From Hungatella hathewayi (GTDB taxonomy: Bacteria > Bacillota > Clostridia > Lachnospirales > Lachnospiraceae), in contig CP102274.1 in the NCBI GenBank assembly GCA_025149285.1, positions 82,001-146,000 on the forward strand: a DNA stretch of 64,000 nucleotides, given 5' to 3'. Below are positions 27,153 to 35,059 of the stretch, piece after piece. Position 1 is the stretch's first letter, and each line of letters starts with the position of its first letter. The position numbers and the translations under genes were made by a program. Under the pieces are notes generated by a model. The model had not been told where the DNA came from, did not search any database, and saw nothing but the letters and a program-made list of their open reading frames with translations.

Positions 27153-29132
27153 ATGAGTAAGATCGAAACCATGTCAGTCAATGCAATTCGCGTTCTTTCC
27201 GCCGACGCCATACAGAAAGCGAAATCCGGTCATCCCGGCCTTCCTCTGGGCTGTGCTTCGGCTGCCTATGAGTTATGGGCAAATCACATGAACCACAACC
27301 CGGCAGACCCGAACTGGGCCAACAGAGACCGCTTTATCTTATCCGGCGGCCACGGTTCCATGCTGCTGTATTCCCTGCTTCATTTATTTGGTTACGGAGA
27401 CTTATCCAAAGAAGATATCATGAATTTCAGACAGCTGGGTTCCTTGACACCGGGCCATCCGGAGTATGGCCACACAGTTGGAATTGAAGCCACCACAGGA
27501 CCGCTGGGCGCCGGTATGGCGATGGCTGTCGGTATGGCAGCTGCGGAGACTCATCTGGCGGAGGTCTTTAATAAAGAGGATTACCCGGTTGTAGACCACT
27601 ATACGTACGTGTTGGGCGGAGACGGCTGTATGATGGAGGGAATTTCCTCCGAGGCGTTCTCACTGGCAGGAACGCTGGGACTCTCCAAGCTGATCGTCCT
27701 TTATGACTCCAATCAAATTTCCATCGAAGGAAGCACCGATATCGCATTTACGGAAAATGTTCAGAAGCGTATGGAAGCGTTTGGTTTCCAGACGATTACC
27801 GTGGAAGATGGCAACGATCTGGAAGCAATCGGACGAGCCATCGAGGAAGCCAAAGAAGATACAGAGCATCCGTCCTTTATCACCATTAAGACACAGATCG
27901 GTTTCGGCTGTCCGGCCAAGCAGGGCAAGGCCAGTGCTCACGGCGAGCCTCTGGGCGAAGAAAACGTACTGGCAATGAAAGAGAACCTGGGCTGGCCATC
28001 CATGGAGCCGTTCTACGTTCCGGATGAAGTCTATGAGCACTATGCCCGCATTGCAGAGGAAAAGGCGGAGACGGAAGCCGCATGGAACGTCATGTTTACA
28101 GCCTACTGCGAGGAATATCCGGAGATGGAAGAGCTGTGGAACGCCTATCACGATGAGAATGCAGGTGAAAAAGCCATCGAAGCGTGTGCAGGCTTCTGGA
28201 GCAAACCGGAAAAGGCCGATGCCACAAGAAATATATCAGGAAAGATTTTAAATAAAATTAAGACATATATGCCGAATCTGATCGGAGGTTCTGCTGACCT
28301 GGCTCCGTCCAACAAGACGAACATGTCGGATCTGGGAGATTTCTCCAGAGATAACCGCGGCGGCCGCAACCTGCATTTTGGTGTCCGTGAGCTGGCGATG
28401 ACGGCGATCGGCAACGGAATGATGCTTCACGGCGGACTGCGCGTGTTTATTGCCACATTCTTCGTATTCAGCGATTATACAAAGCCGATGGCGCGTCTTT
28501 CCTCACTGATGGGAGTACCGTTGACGTATGTGTTTACACATGACAGTATCGGCGTCGGTGAAGACGGACCGACCCACGAACCGATTGAGCAGATGGCCAT
28601 GCTTCGCGCCATGCCGAATTTCCATGTGTTCCGTCCCTGTGATGAGACTGAGACCGAGTGCGCATGGTATTCTGCACTGACCTCCAAAAAGACACCTACG
28701 GCACTGGTTCTGACGAGACAGAACTTAACGCCGATGGAAGGCAGCAGCAAAGAGGCGTTAAAGGGCGGTTACGTAATTGACGACTGTGAAGGCACGCCGG
28801 ATCTGATTCTCATTGCCAGCGGTTCCGAGGTAGAACTGGCTGTCAATGCGAAGAAGCTTCTTTCTGACAGAAAGGTCCGCGTCGTTTCCATGCCGTGTAT
28901 GGATTTATTCGAGGAACAGTCCGCAGAATATAAAGAATCCGTACTTCCGAAGTCTGTTCGGAAGCGTGTGGCAGTGGAAGCCTTAAGTGACTTTGGATGG
29001 GGCAGATACGTAGGACTGGACGGCGCCTGCGTGACCATGACCGGATTCGGAGCAAGCGGTCCGGCAAACCAGCTGTTTGAGCATTTTGGCTTTACGGCCG
29101 ATCATGTGGCTGAGGTTGCAAGATCCTTATAG
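27153..29132 (+). CDS. tkt: Transketolase
   Basis: 659-aa thiamine-diphosphate enzyme of the non-oxidative pentose phosphate pathway that moves two-carbon units from ketoses to aldoses. Visible: S-G-H-P-G (His27), G-G-H-G-S (65-69), the ThDP/Mg motif G-D-G-C-M-M-E-G (156-163) and N-Q-I-S-I, and in the pyrimidine domain G-V-G-E-D-G-P-T-H-E-P. It is full length and single-chain, unlike the split clostridial transketolases. AGGAGGAATAA precedes the start. It is followed by glucokinase, giving a central carbon pair. Confidence 0.96.
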   Translation: MSKIETMSVNAIRVLSADAIQKAKSGHPGLPLGCASAAYELWANHMNHNPADPNWANRDRFILSGGHGSMLLYSLLHLFGYGDLSKEDIMNFRQLGSLTPGHPEYGHTVGIEATTGPLGAGMAMAVGMAAAETHLAEVFNKEDYPVVDHYTYVLGGDGCMMEGISSEAFSLAGTLGLSKLIVLYDSNQISIEGSTDIAFTENVQKRMEAFGFQTITVEDGNDLEAIGRAIEEAKEDTEHPSFITIKTQIGFGCPAKQGKASAHGEPLGEENVLAMKENLGWPSMEPFYVPDEVYEHYARIAEEKAETEAAWNVMFTAYCEEYPEMEELWNAYHDENAGEKAIEACAGFWSKPEKADATRNISGKILNKIKTYMPNLIGGSADLAPSNKTNMSDLGDFSRDNRGGRNLHFGVRELAMTAIGNGMMLHGGLRVFIATFFVFSDYTKPMARLSSLMGVPLTYVFTHDSIGVGEDGPTHEPIEQMAMLRAMPNFHVFRPCDETETECAWYSALTSKKTPTALVLTRQNLTPMEGSSKEALKGGYVIDDCEGTPDLILIASGSEVELAVNAKKLLSDRKVRVVSMPCMDLFEEQSAEYKESVLPKSVRKRVAVEALSDFGWGRYVGLDGACVTMTGFGASGPANQLFEHFGFTADHVAEVARSL

Positions 29133-29213
29133 ACAGTAAAATGTGATGCGGCGCAGGAGGAAAACCGAATGCGCCGCCGGATAATACAAAAGGGAAAAGG
29201 AGTATCGTTCAAA

Positions 29214-30158
29214 ATGGGAAAGAAATGTATTGGCATTGATGTAGGCGGAACCAGTGTAAAGATCGGGTTATTCGAAACGACAGGTGACCTTCTGTTAAAG
29301 TGGGAAGTTCCAACGAGAAAAGAAGAGGGCGGAAAGTATATCATCGGTGATGTGGCGGCCTCTATCTTAAAGACTCTGGAGGAGAAGCAGATCCCGATGG
29401 AAGAGGTGGTCGGTGCCGGACTGGGAGTTCCCGGACCGGTTATGCCGGACGGCTCTGTGGAAGTATGCGTAAACTTAGGCTGGCGTAATGTAAATCCCGG
29501 AAAAGAGTTAAGCGGGCTCCTCGGCGGAATGCCGGTAAAGAGCGGCAATGATGCCAATGTGGCTGCTCTTGGAGAGATGTGGCAGGGCGGCGGTAAGGGT
29601 TTTGATGATATCGTCATGGTCACCCTGGGAACCGGTGTTGGCGGCGGTGTTATCATCGGACAGAAGATCGTTGCCGGAAAGCATGGGCTGGCCGGAGAGA
29701 TCGGCCACATTCATATCCGCGACGAGGAGACGGAGCACTGCAACTGCGGCGGCGTAGGCTGTGTGGAGCAGATTTCCAGCGCTACGGGCATTGCGCGGGA
29801 GGCCAGAAGAAAGATGGCGGCATCGGATGCGCCGTCTGCAATGAGGAAATTTGGCGACCGCATTACCGCGAAGAACGTGCTGGATGCCGCGAAGGCCGGC
29901 GATGCACTGGCGCTTGAGACGATGGAGGTGGTAGGCCATTATCTGGGGCTTGCACTGGCACAGATCTCCATGGTAGTGGATCCGGAAGTGTTTGTAATCG
30001 GAGGCGGCGTGTCAAGGGCGGGACAGTTCCTGATTGATACCATCTATAAGCATTACGATCAGTATACCCCTATTTCCAAGAATAAGAGCGGAATCGTGCT
30101 GGCTACGCTGGGCAATGACGCCGGTATCTATGGGGCAGCCAGACAGATCCTGGATTAA
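29214..30158 (+). CDS. glcK: ROK-family glucokinase
   Basis: 314-aa cytosolic sugar kinase. The ATP motif G-I-D-V-G-G-T-S-V-K is at residues 6-15, the substrate segment G-V-P-G-P-V near residue 73, G-N-D-A-N-V near residue 110, and the ROK zinc motif C-N-C-G-G-V-G-C-V-E-Q near residue 178. Family length favours ATG 29214. However, an in-frame ATG at 29169 has a better-spaced AGGAGG at 29156-29161 and would add 15 basic residues, so the start is uncertain. It phosphorylates glucose released by the GH13 and related enzymes. Confidence 0.92.
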   Translation: MGKKCIGIDVGGTSVKIGLFETTGDLLLKWEVPTRKEEGGKYIIGDVAASILKTLEEKQIPMEEVVGAGLGVPGPVMPDGSVEVCVNLGWRNVNPGKELSGLLGGMPVKSGNDANVAALGEMWQGGGKGFDDIVMVTLGTGVGGGVIIGQKIVAGKHGLAGEIGHIHIRDEETEHCNCGGVGCVEQISSATGIAREARRKMAASDAPSAMRKFGDRITAKNVLDAAKAGDALALETMEVVGHYLGLALAQISMVVDPEVFVIGGGVSRAGQFLIDTIYKHYDQYTPISKNKSGIVLATLGNDAGIYGAARQILD

Positions 30159-30257
30159 TTTGCTAATTTTCCGTTAATATGCCCGTAAAGACTTGTAATC
30201 AGGAATAAATGTGGTAAACTCAAACTATAGATATTACATAACGAAAGGGGTATTCTT

Positions 30258-30626
30258 ATGAAATTTTATGTTTGCAGTCACTGCGGAAATATTATCGCAT
30301 ATGTAAAAAACAGCGGTGTTCCTGTCGTCTGCTGTGGGGAAGCCATGAAGGAACTGGTTCCTAATACCACGGATGCCGCGGTTGAAAAACATGTCCCCGT
30401 GATACATACAGATGGTCAGAAGGTAACTGTAACGGTAGGTTCCACCAGCCATCCGATGCTTGAAGAGCATTATATCGAATGGATTGCGCTGGCGACAAAG
30501 CAGGGCAATCAGAGGAAAGAACTGAAACCGGGCCAGGAGCCTCAGGCAGAGTTCATGATCAGCGAGGATGATGAGGTCTTAGAGGTATATGCGTACTGTA
30601 ATCTGCATGGATTATGGAAGGCATGA
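30258..30626 (+). CDS. dfx: Desulfoferrodoxin (superoxide reductase)
   Basis: 122-aa two-iron protein that reduces superoxide to peroxide in anaerobes. The N-terminal rubredoxin-like centre I has all four cysteines: C6, C9, C25, C26. The catalytic centre II ligands are H45 (with preceding E43-K44), H65, H71, C114 and H117 (S-H-P-M-L-E-E-H and C-N-L-H). The complete ligand set implies an active enzyme. It is monocistronic, with GAAAGGGG before the ATG and a terminator after the gene. Confidence 0.95.
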   Translation: MKFYVCSHCGNIIAYVKNSGVPVVCCGEAMKELVPNTTDAAVEKHVPVIHTDGQKVTVTVGSTSHPMLEEHYIEWIALATKQGNQRKELKPGQEPQAEFMISEDDEVLEVYAYCNLHGLWKA

Positions 30627-30641
30627 GCAGTTAAAAGGTAG

Positions 30642-30682
30642 AAACAGCGCTTGAAGCAGATCGCCTCAGGCGCTGTTTTTTT
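30642..30682 (+). terminator. Intrinsic terminator after dfx
   Basis: A 13-bp stem (AAACAGCGCTTGA with TCAGGCGCTGTTT, one G-U pair) followed by TTTTTTT. Confidence 0.85.
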
Positions 30683-30765
30683 GCATCCGGCTATGTTGTA
30701 ATCTCAAAAATTTATAGATAATTTGTGGGCAAACCCGTTTGATTGTTAACAAACAGGAAGAATAA

Positions 30766-30893
30766 GTGGGAAAAATTTACAATAGTATGGACATAACCTG
30801 TATTTGTAAGTAAAATAACAGGTATAAAAAGTGGAAAAAGACTTACAAAGTGGATAACTCCGGTCTGGAGTGAAAGAAACGTGGAAAAAGGAG
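30766..30893 (+). promoter_or_regulatory. Direct repeats upstream of the double-HTH AraC gene
   Basis: GTGGGAAAAATTTAC (30766-30780), GTGGAAAAAGACTTAC (30831-30846) and GTGGAAAAAG (30881-30890) recur in the 274-bp gap. An imperfect inverted repeat built on ACCTGT/ACAGGT lies between them (about 30796-30832). These are candidate AraC-type operator sites; the binding factor is not known. Confidence 0.4.
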
Positions 30894-30900
30894 GGACGTC

Positions 30901-32082
30901 ATGAAGTTTGGATTCAATCCCGAAAAACGAGTCATTACAGAGAAGTCTCCGCCTGTATTTGCGTGTGAATCCCTGATTTTTTTTACTGCCTCCGGCAGCG
31001 GTATTCTTCATGTAAACGGAGTAAAGCTGAAACTTAAAAAAGGGAGCTTTGGCTGGCTTCACACGTACCATATCTATCGGTTCGAACCGGACTGGGGGGA
31101 GGTTCTGGAGCTGTTCTGCTGTCCATTTGATTATGCGTCAGCCTCTTATATCGCCTATCGGAACAGTTTGAAAATTACGATGACTGTCCTGACAGAGAGT
31201 TCCCCTGTGGTGATGCTGCGCGGGGAAAATGAGGAATATGTCAGATCACTGATGGAAGAATTGATCGAGGAGGGATCCGGGAGCGAAGCAGCAGATATCG
31301 TACATGGATACTCGCTGTTTCTGGAGATCGTCACGCTGTTTCTCCGGTATTCAGCGAGGGAGTATGAGCGGCAGGAAGGGAAGGAAAACAGGTTTGAGCG
31401 AAGTCTGGCCTGGAAGCTGCTTCAGCATATTTTTACCTACAGCAATGAGAATCTGACGAGGGAAAAGCTTGCGTCTGCCTATGGTGTCACGGACCGGGTG
31501 GTCAGCTGCCAGTTAAATCTTGTGGCAGGACAGAGCTTTGCAAGCCTGTTAAACCGTGCGAGGGTGGACCGGGCCTGTGATATGATGCATTTTGGAGGCC
31601 TGACAATGCAGTATATCGCGCGCTATGTGGGATACCATTCAGAGACTTCTTTTTACAGATCCTTTAAACAGGTGATGGGGATGACGCCTCAGGAGTACCA
31701 GAAGGCCGTCCTTCCGGAAGGCGGTAACGAGGCGGCTCATATTGACGTGCGGGCGCTGCTGATCCTTAACCATCTGTTTGGCCATTACCGGGAACCTCTG
31801 ACCACGCAGGACACGGCAAAAGCTTTATACATGGAGAAGAATTCTGTAAATCCCCTTTTGAAGGAAAACTTTGGTCTGGATCACAGCGGGATTCTCACAG
31901 AGCTTCGAATGACGTATTCGGAGTCGCTGCTGGAAAACAGCCGGATGCCGGTGATTGATGTTGCATTTGCGTGCGGGTATAACAGTTCTCATACGTTTAT
32001 CAGAATCTTTTCCGAGCGTCACGGAATGACGCCCGGAGAGTACCGGCGTTTTTCCGTACATGGCGGTTATGAAAGCAGATAA
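30901..32082 (+). CDS. AraC-family protein with two AraC DNA-binding domains
   Basis: 393 aa. Residues ~1-100 are a cupin-like sensor half (L-K-K-G-S-F-G-W-L-H). Residues ~170-268 form one AraC-type domain (L-T-R-E-K-L-A-S-A-Y-G-V; M-Q-Y-I-A-R-Y-V-G-Y; M-T-P-Q-E-Y). Residues ~288-384 form a second (I-D-V-A-F-A-C-G-Y-N; M-T-P-G-E-Y-R-R). One protein therefore carries four helix-turn-helix units, which is unusual. A gene 20 bp downstream encodes another cupin without an HTH. Targets may include the SDR gene and its own promoter region, which has direct repeats. Confidence 0.85.
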   Translation: MKFGFNPEKRVITEKSPPVFACESLIFFTASGSGILHVNGVKLKLKKGSFGWLHTYHIYRFEPDWGEVLELFCCPFDYASASYIAYRNSLKITMTVLTESSPVVMLRGENEEYVRSLMEELIEEGSGSEAADIVHGYSLFLEIVTLFLRYSAREYERQEGKENRFERSLAWKLLQHIFTYSNENLTREKLASAYGVTDRVVSCQLNLVAGQSFASLLNRARVDRACDMMHFGGLTMQYIARYVGYHSETSFYRSFKQVMGMTPQEYQKAVLPEGGNEAAHIDVRALLILNHLFGHYREPLTTQDTAKALYMEKNSVNPLLKENFGLDHSGILTELRMTYSESLLENSRMPVIDVAFACGYNSSHTFIRIFSERHGMTPGEYRRFSVHGGYESR

Positions 32083-32102
32083 GGTGACAGGAGGGAAGAA
32101 AT

Positions 32103-32651
32103 ATGGAATGTTCACTGGAGACGAGAGAAGACTCCGGGTTTCGCGGAAAACAGTATTTTTCACCGGAATTACTGCCGGAAAGGCTGAAGGCGCACTCCTT
32201 TCGCTTCAAAGGGGAGGGGGCCTTTGAAAACAGGGAGGATGTGACCGTGCTGTCCATACGGAAGGGAAGAGGGCGCATGTACTTAAACAACCGGATTTAT
32301 CCGCTGGAGCCAGGCATGGTATTTATTCTTTATCCGTTTCATATCTGGAAGATGCAGGCGGAGGAAGGCGGTGAGCTGGAAGGGGAAGAATGCGTGATGA
32401 ATATGGGGGCGATGCTGTTTTTGTTTGCCATACCTCCGTACCACCGTCCGGTGCCGGTTTTTGAAGAAAACCCTTCTGTTTACCGGCTGGACCAGGAATA
32501 TGGAAGCCGCGTGGAGCGGCTGTGGGACCGGCTTTTGAAGGAAAATGAATCGACGGACTGCTACGGCGGAAAAATGCAGTTTTCGCTTATGATGCGAATT
32601 ATGGTTCTCTGCCGGAAACATGGAAAAGTAATAGACTGTTCCAGCTTTTAA
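32103..32651 (+). CDS. Stand-alone AraC-type cupin protein without HTH
   Basis: 182 aa. The sequence has the N-terminal sensor pattern of AraC regulators (V-L-S-I-R-K-G-R-G-R-M-Y-L-N-N-R-I-Y-P-L then P-G-M-V-F-I-L-Y-P-F-H-I-W-K near residues 49-81) and a helical tail. The reading frame stops where an AraC DNA-binding domain would normally begin, and no HTH coding sequence follows before the next gene's promoter. It is 20 bp after the double-HTH gene with its own GGAGGGAAG site, so the two are probably co-expressed. It could be a partner sensor, or a truncated regulator. Confidence 0.75.
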   Translation: MECSLETREDSGFRGKQYFSPELLPERLKAHSFRFKGEGAFENREDVTVLSIRKGRGRMYLNNRIYPLEPGMVFILYPFHIWKMQAEEGGELEGEECVMNMGAMLFLFAIPPYHRPVPVFEENPSVYRLDQEYGSRVERLWDRLLKENESTDCYGGKMQFSLMMRIMVLCRKHGKVIDCSSF

Positions 32652-32689
32652 CCGGATTTGTCAAAAAATAAACGAAAAAAACGGCTGTA

Positions 32690-32718
32690 TTGACACTCCT
32701 CTAAAATTATTTTATACT
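32690..32718 (+). promoter_or_regulatory. Consensus sigma-A promoter of the SDR gene
   Basis: TTGACA (32690-32695), 17-bp spacer, TATACT (32713-32718). The near-consensus sequence suggests repression rather than activation as the control mode. Confidence 0.85.
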
Positions 32719-32728
32719 GAGGCAAAAT

Positions 32729-32743
32729 TCTGACAGGGTCAGA
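32729..32743. promoter_or_regulatory. Operator-like palindrome at the SDR transcription start
   Basis: TCTGAC-AGG-GTCAGA is a perfect 6+6 inverted repeat about 10 bp after the -10, where a bound repressor would block initiation or elongation. The cognate regulator is unknown. Confidence 0.55.
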
Positions 32744-32767
32744 TAAGTTTAGAGGAGGTATATCAGT

Positions 32768-33550
32768 ATGACAAAATGTATGATCGGGGCGTTAAAGGGG
32801 AAAGCCGCTGTAATCACTGGCGGAGGTTCCGGAATCGGAAAAGCTATGGTGGAGCGGTATCTGGCGGAGGGCGCCTCCGTGGTGGCTGCGGATATCAACG
32901 AAGAGAGCCTGAAAGTACTTCAGGAAGAACTGGAGCCGGAGTATGGAGATAAGCTTAAGATTCGCAGGGTGAATGTGTCGAGTAAAGAGGAAGTAGAAGC
33001 TATGATTGACTATACCATCGAGGCCTTTGGCAAAGTGGACGTGGTCATCAACAATGCCGGTATTATGGATAATCTTCTTCCGATTGCCGAGATGCCGGAC
33101 GACATGTGGGAGAGAATCATGAACATTAACTTAAACAGCGTTATGTACGCATGCCGAAAAGCGGTTCAGTATTTCCTGAAAGAAAACCGCGAGGGCACCA
33201 TCATCAATACGGCATCCTTAAGCGGACTCTGTGCCGGCCGCGGCGGTCTGGCCTACACGACCTCGAAATTTGCCGTAGTAGGTCTGACAAAGAATGTGGC
33301 GTTCATGTATTCTGATGCGGGAATCCGCTGCAACGCCCTGTGTCCCGGCGCGATCGAGAGCAACATCGGAAGCGGAATGCGGGAACCCAGCAAGCTGGGC
33401 TTTACGAAGGCGGTAACGGGCAATGCCGGCCGTCACCGCAACGGATCCGCAGATGAAGTTGCCACCGCGGCGGTGTTCCTGGCTTCTGACGCTGCTTCCT
33501 TCATCAACGGTGAGACGCTGACGATAGACGGGGGGTGGAGTGCCTATTAA
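32768..33550 (+). CDS. SDR-family NAD(P)-dependent oxidoreductase
   Basis: 260-aa classical short-chain dehydrogenase. T-G-G-G-S-G-I-G (residues ~18-25) binds the cofactor, and D-I-N near residue 42 suggests NAD(H) preference. N-N-A-G (~96-99), the catalytic Ser in T-A-S-L-S-G, and Y-T-T-S-K (Tyr and Lys) are present, as is the C-terminal D-G-G-W-S-A-Y. Substrate unknown; 3-oxoacyl-ACP, sugar alcohol and steroid dehydrogenases all share this layout. The gene is monocistronic with a strong promoter and an operator-like site, which fits an inducible catabolic or detoxifying enzyme. Confidence 0.9.
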   Translation: MTKCMIGALKGKAAVITGGGSGIGKAMVERYLAEGASVVAADINEESLKVLQEELEPEYGDKLKIRRVNVSSKEEVEAMIDYTIEAFGKVDVVINNAGIMDNLLPIAEMPDDMWERIMNINLNSVMYACRKAVQYFLKENREGTIINTASLSGLCAGRGGLAYTTSKFAVVGLTKNVAFMYSDAGIRCNALCPGAIESNIGSGMREPSKLGFTKAVTGNAGRHRNGSADEVATAAVFLASDAASFINGETLTIDGGWSAY

Positions 33551-33643
33551 AAATGCGAGATAAACCTGCATTCCGTTCGTTTTAACGAACCGTTGAACTG
33601 TGCTGACAATCCGGCAGCGATTACCTTCCCCCATACCGGCTTG

Positions 33644-34555
33644 TCAGCTGTCTGCAGGATGCTGACTGCGAAACTGTCTGGGCGTGCATCCATAATGGCG
33701 CATAAACAGCTCGGAATAGTAGCTTAAGTGGTTAAATCCACATTCTGTTGCGATCTCTGTAATGCTTTTATCCGTCTTTTTAAGAAGATGGGAACTTACC
33801 TCCAGCCGGTAGGAATTTAAAAAATCAATCGGTGACTGGCATAAGTATTTTTTGAATATCTGACAGCATTTGCTCCGGCACACTCCGCCGGAGGCGGCTA
33901 TGGCTGAGAGTGTCAGCTTTTCCGTGTAATGCTGGTAAATAAAGGAAACCATATCTTTCTGAACTTTCGTATCCATGTCTTCAATGCCCGGAGCGGCAGT
34001 TTTACCGGCCTTGAACTGCCGGGCCAGATGTCTCCATATGAGATAGAATAATCCGATGATCTCCAGTTCATATCCATACTCACCGTGTTCTTTCAGTTGT
34101 GTCATTTCCATCAGGCAGTCCAGTATAAATCCGTGATCGGGTCGGCCGGAATCCAGATATACAAATTCAGTCTCGCGGTCTTCCAGAAGCGGCAGCAGAT
34201 ACTTCTGATAAATCAGCCTGTTTGATGAAAACAGCGCAGGATGAACAAGAATACAGAGAAAAGAACAATCGTTCTGGTTAATGGAGGAACCGTAATGCAT
34301 CTGCCTCGTGTTGACCATGATCCCGTCGTGTTCTTTCAGAACAAGATTCTTCCCATTAATATAATAATTCATCTCACCATGTACAATTCTGATAAATTCC
34401 AGATCATCGTGCCAGTGGCACAGTGCTTTCCTGTCCGGATACCGGGACAATTCGCCTGTCTGTATGTAGAGCGGTATGCCTGTCTCGTCGTAACGGACGA
34501 TTTCGGAAGCGTCCTGCATGATATCAACGTTTATTTTTTCCTCGTTATTCAGCAT
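33644..34555 (-). CDS. AraC-family transcriptional regulator
   Basis: 303 aa with the standard architecture: an N-terminal cupin domain (C-H-W-H-D-D-L-E-F-I near residue 46; V-L-K-E-H-D-G-I-M-V-N near residue 71) and a C-terminal AraC domain (~200-300; L-T-L-S-A-I-A-A-S-G-G-V; I-T-E-I-A-T-E-C-G-F-N; ending C-T-P-R-Q-F-R). It is convergent to the SDR gene and divergent from the MATE exporter, with the large inverted repeat in the shared upstream gap. The target is not clear. Confidence 0.9.
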   Translation of the reverse strand: MLNNEEKINVDIMQDASEIVRYDETGIPLYIQTGELSRYPDRKALCHWHDDLEFIRIVHGEMNYYINGKNLVLKEHDGIMVNTRQMHYGSSINQNDCSFLCILVHPALFSSNRLIYQKYLLPLLEDRETEFVYLDSGRPDHGFILDCLMEMTQLKEHGEYGYELEIIGLFYLIWRHLARQFKAGKTAAPGIEDMDTKVQKDMVSFIYQHYTEKLTLSAIAASGGVCRSKCCQIFKKYLCQSPIDFLNSYRLEVSSHLLKKTDKSITEIATECGFNHLSYYSELFMRHYGCTPRQFRSQHPADS

Positions 34556-34753
34556 ATTTTTGACCCTTTCATTTGGTGAAGGCGGCGGAGGTTCTGATTT
34601 CAGGGCATTGGCGGTCGGGATTCATTTTATAAAACCACGAAATAAAATATGATTGTTATAATATAAAACGATTATACAGATATTGGAGCCGCACTTCAAG
34701 TAATATAATTATAAAATGTGATTTAACAGCGATAACTTAGCTATTACTTTTAA

Positions 34754-35042
34754 GTTACTGTTTGCTCCCCGCCTGGAGCGCCGCATTCCGGTTTGGCTCT
34801 GCCTGTTCCCCCGGCCGTTCCTGTGACTTTGCAGGACATTAGCAATTCTTAACGCGCAGAATTTTTCGTTCAGGGAAAATGCCCACCTGTTTGAGCGCAG
34901 CGAGTTTGGGCGTTTTCCCTGGCTTTTAGAAAAATCCTGCACGTTTAGAAGTGCTTATGCCCGAAACCGGAACTGGAACGGCCGGGGGAACAGGCAGAGC
35001 CAAACCGGAATGCGGCGCTCCAGGCAGGGAGCAAACAGTAAC
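34754..35042. repeat. 289-bp element with 68-bp inverted arms (MITE-like or giant hairpin)
   Basis: The left arm 34754-34821 and the right arm 34975-35042 are inverted copies matching at 67 of 68 positions. The interior is also palindromic: a stem around GGGAAAATGCCCA (34873-34885) and its partner near 34907-34920 encloses TTTGAGCGCAGCGAGTTT, and weaker pairing (GCAGAATTTTTC with a copy in 34927-34940) continues outward. TTTTAAG occurs on both sides (34748-34754 and 35045-35051). There is no open frame and no transposase, so a non-autonomous mobile element or large structured RNA fits. It fills most of the 504-bp gap 34556-35059. Confidence 0.85.
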
Positions 35043-35059
35043 GATTTTAAGGAGTTCCA

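Noticed and set aside
30744..30757. TTGTTAACAA palindrome as a Rex site
   Set aside because: Rex sites need a spacer between the half-sites (TTGTTAA-N4-TTAACAA); this one is contiguous and not at a fermentation gene.
33575..33600. GTTCG/CGAAC hairpin after the SDR gene as a terminator
   Set aside because: The stem is only five base pairs and has no T-run on either strand; too weak to call.
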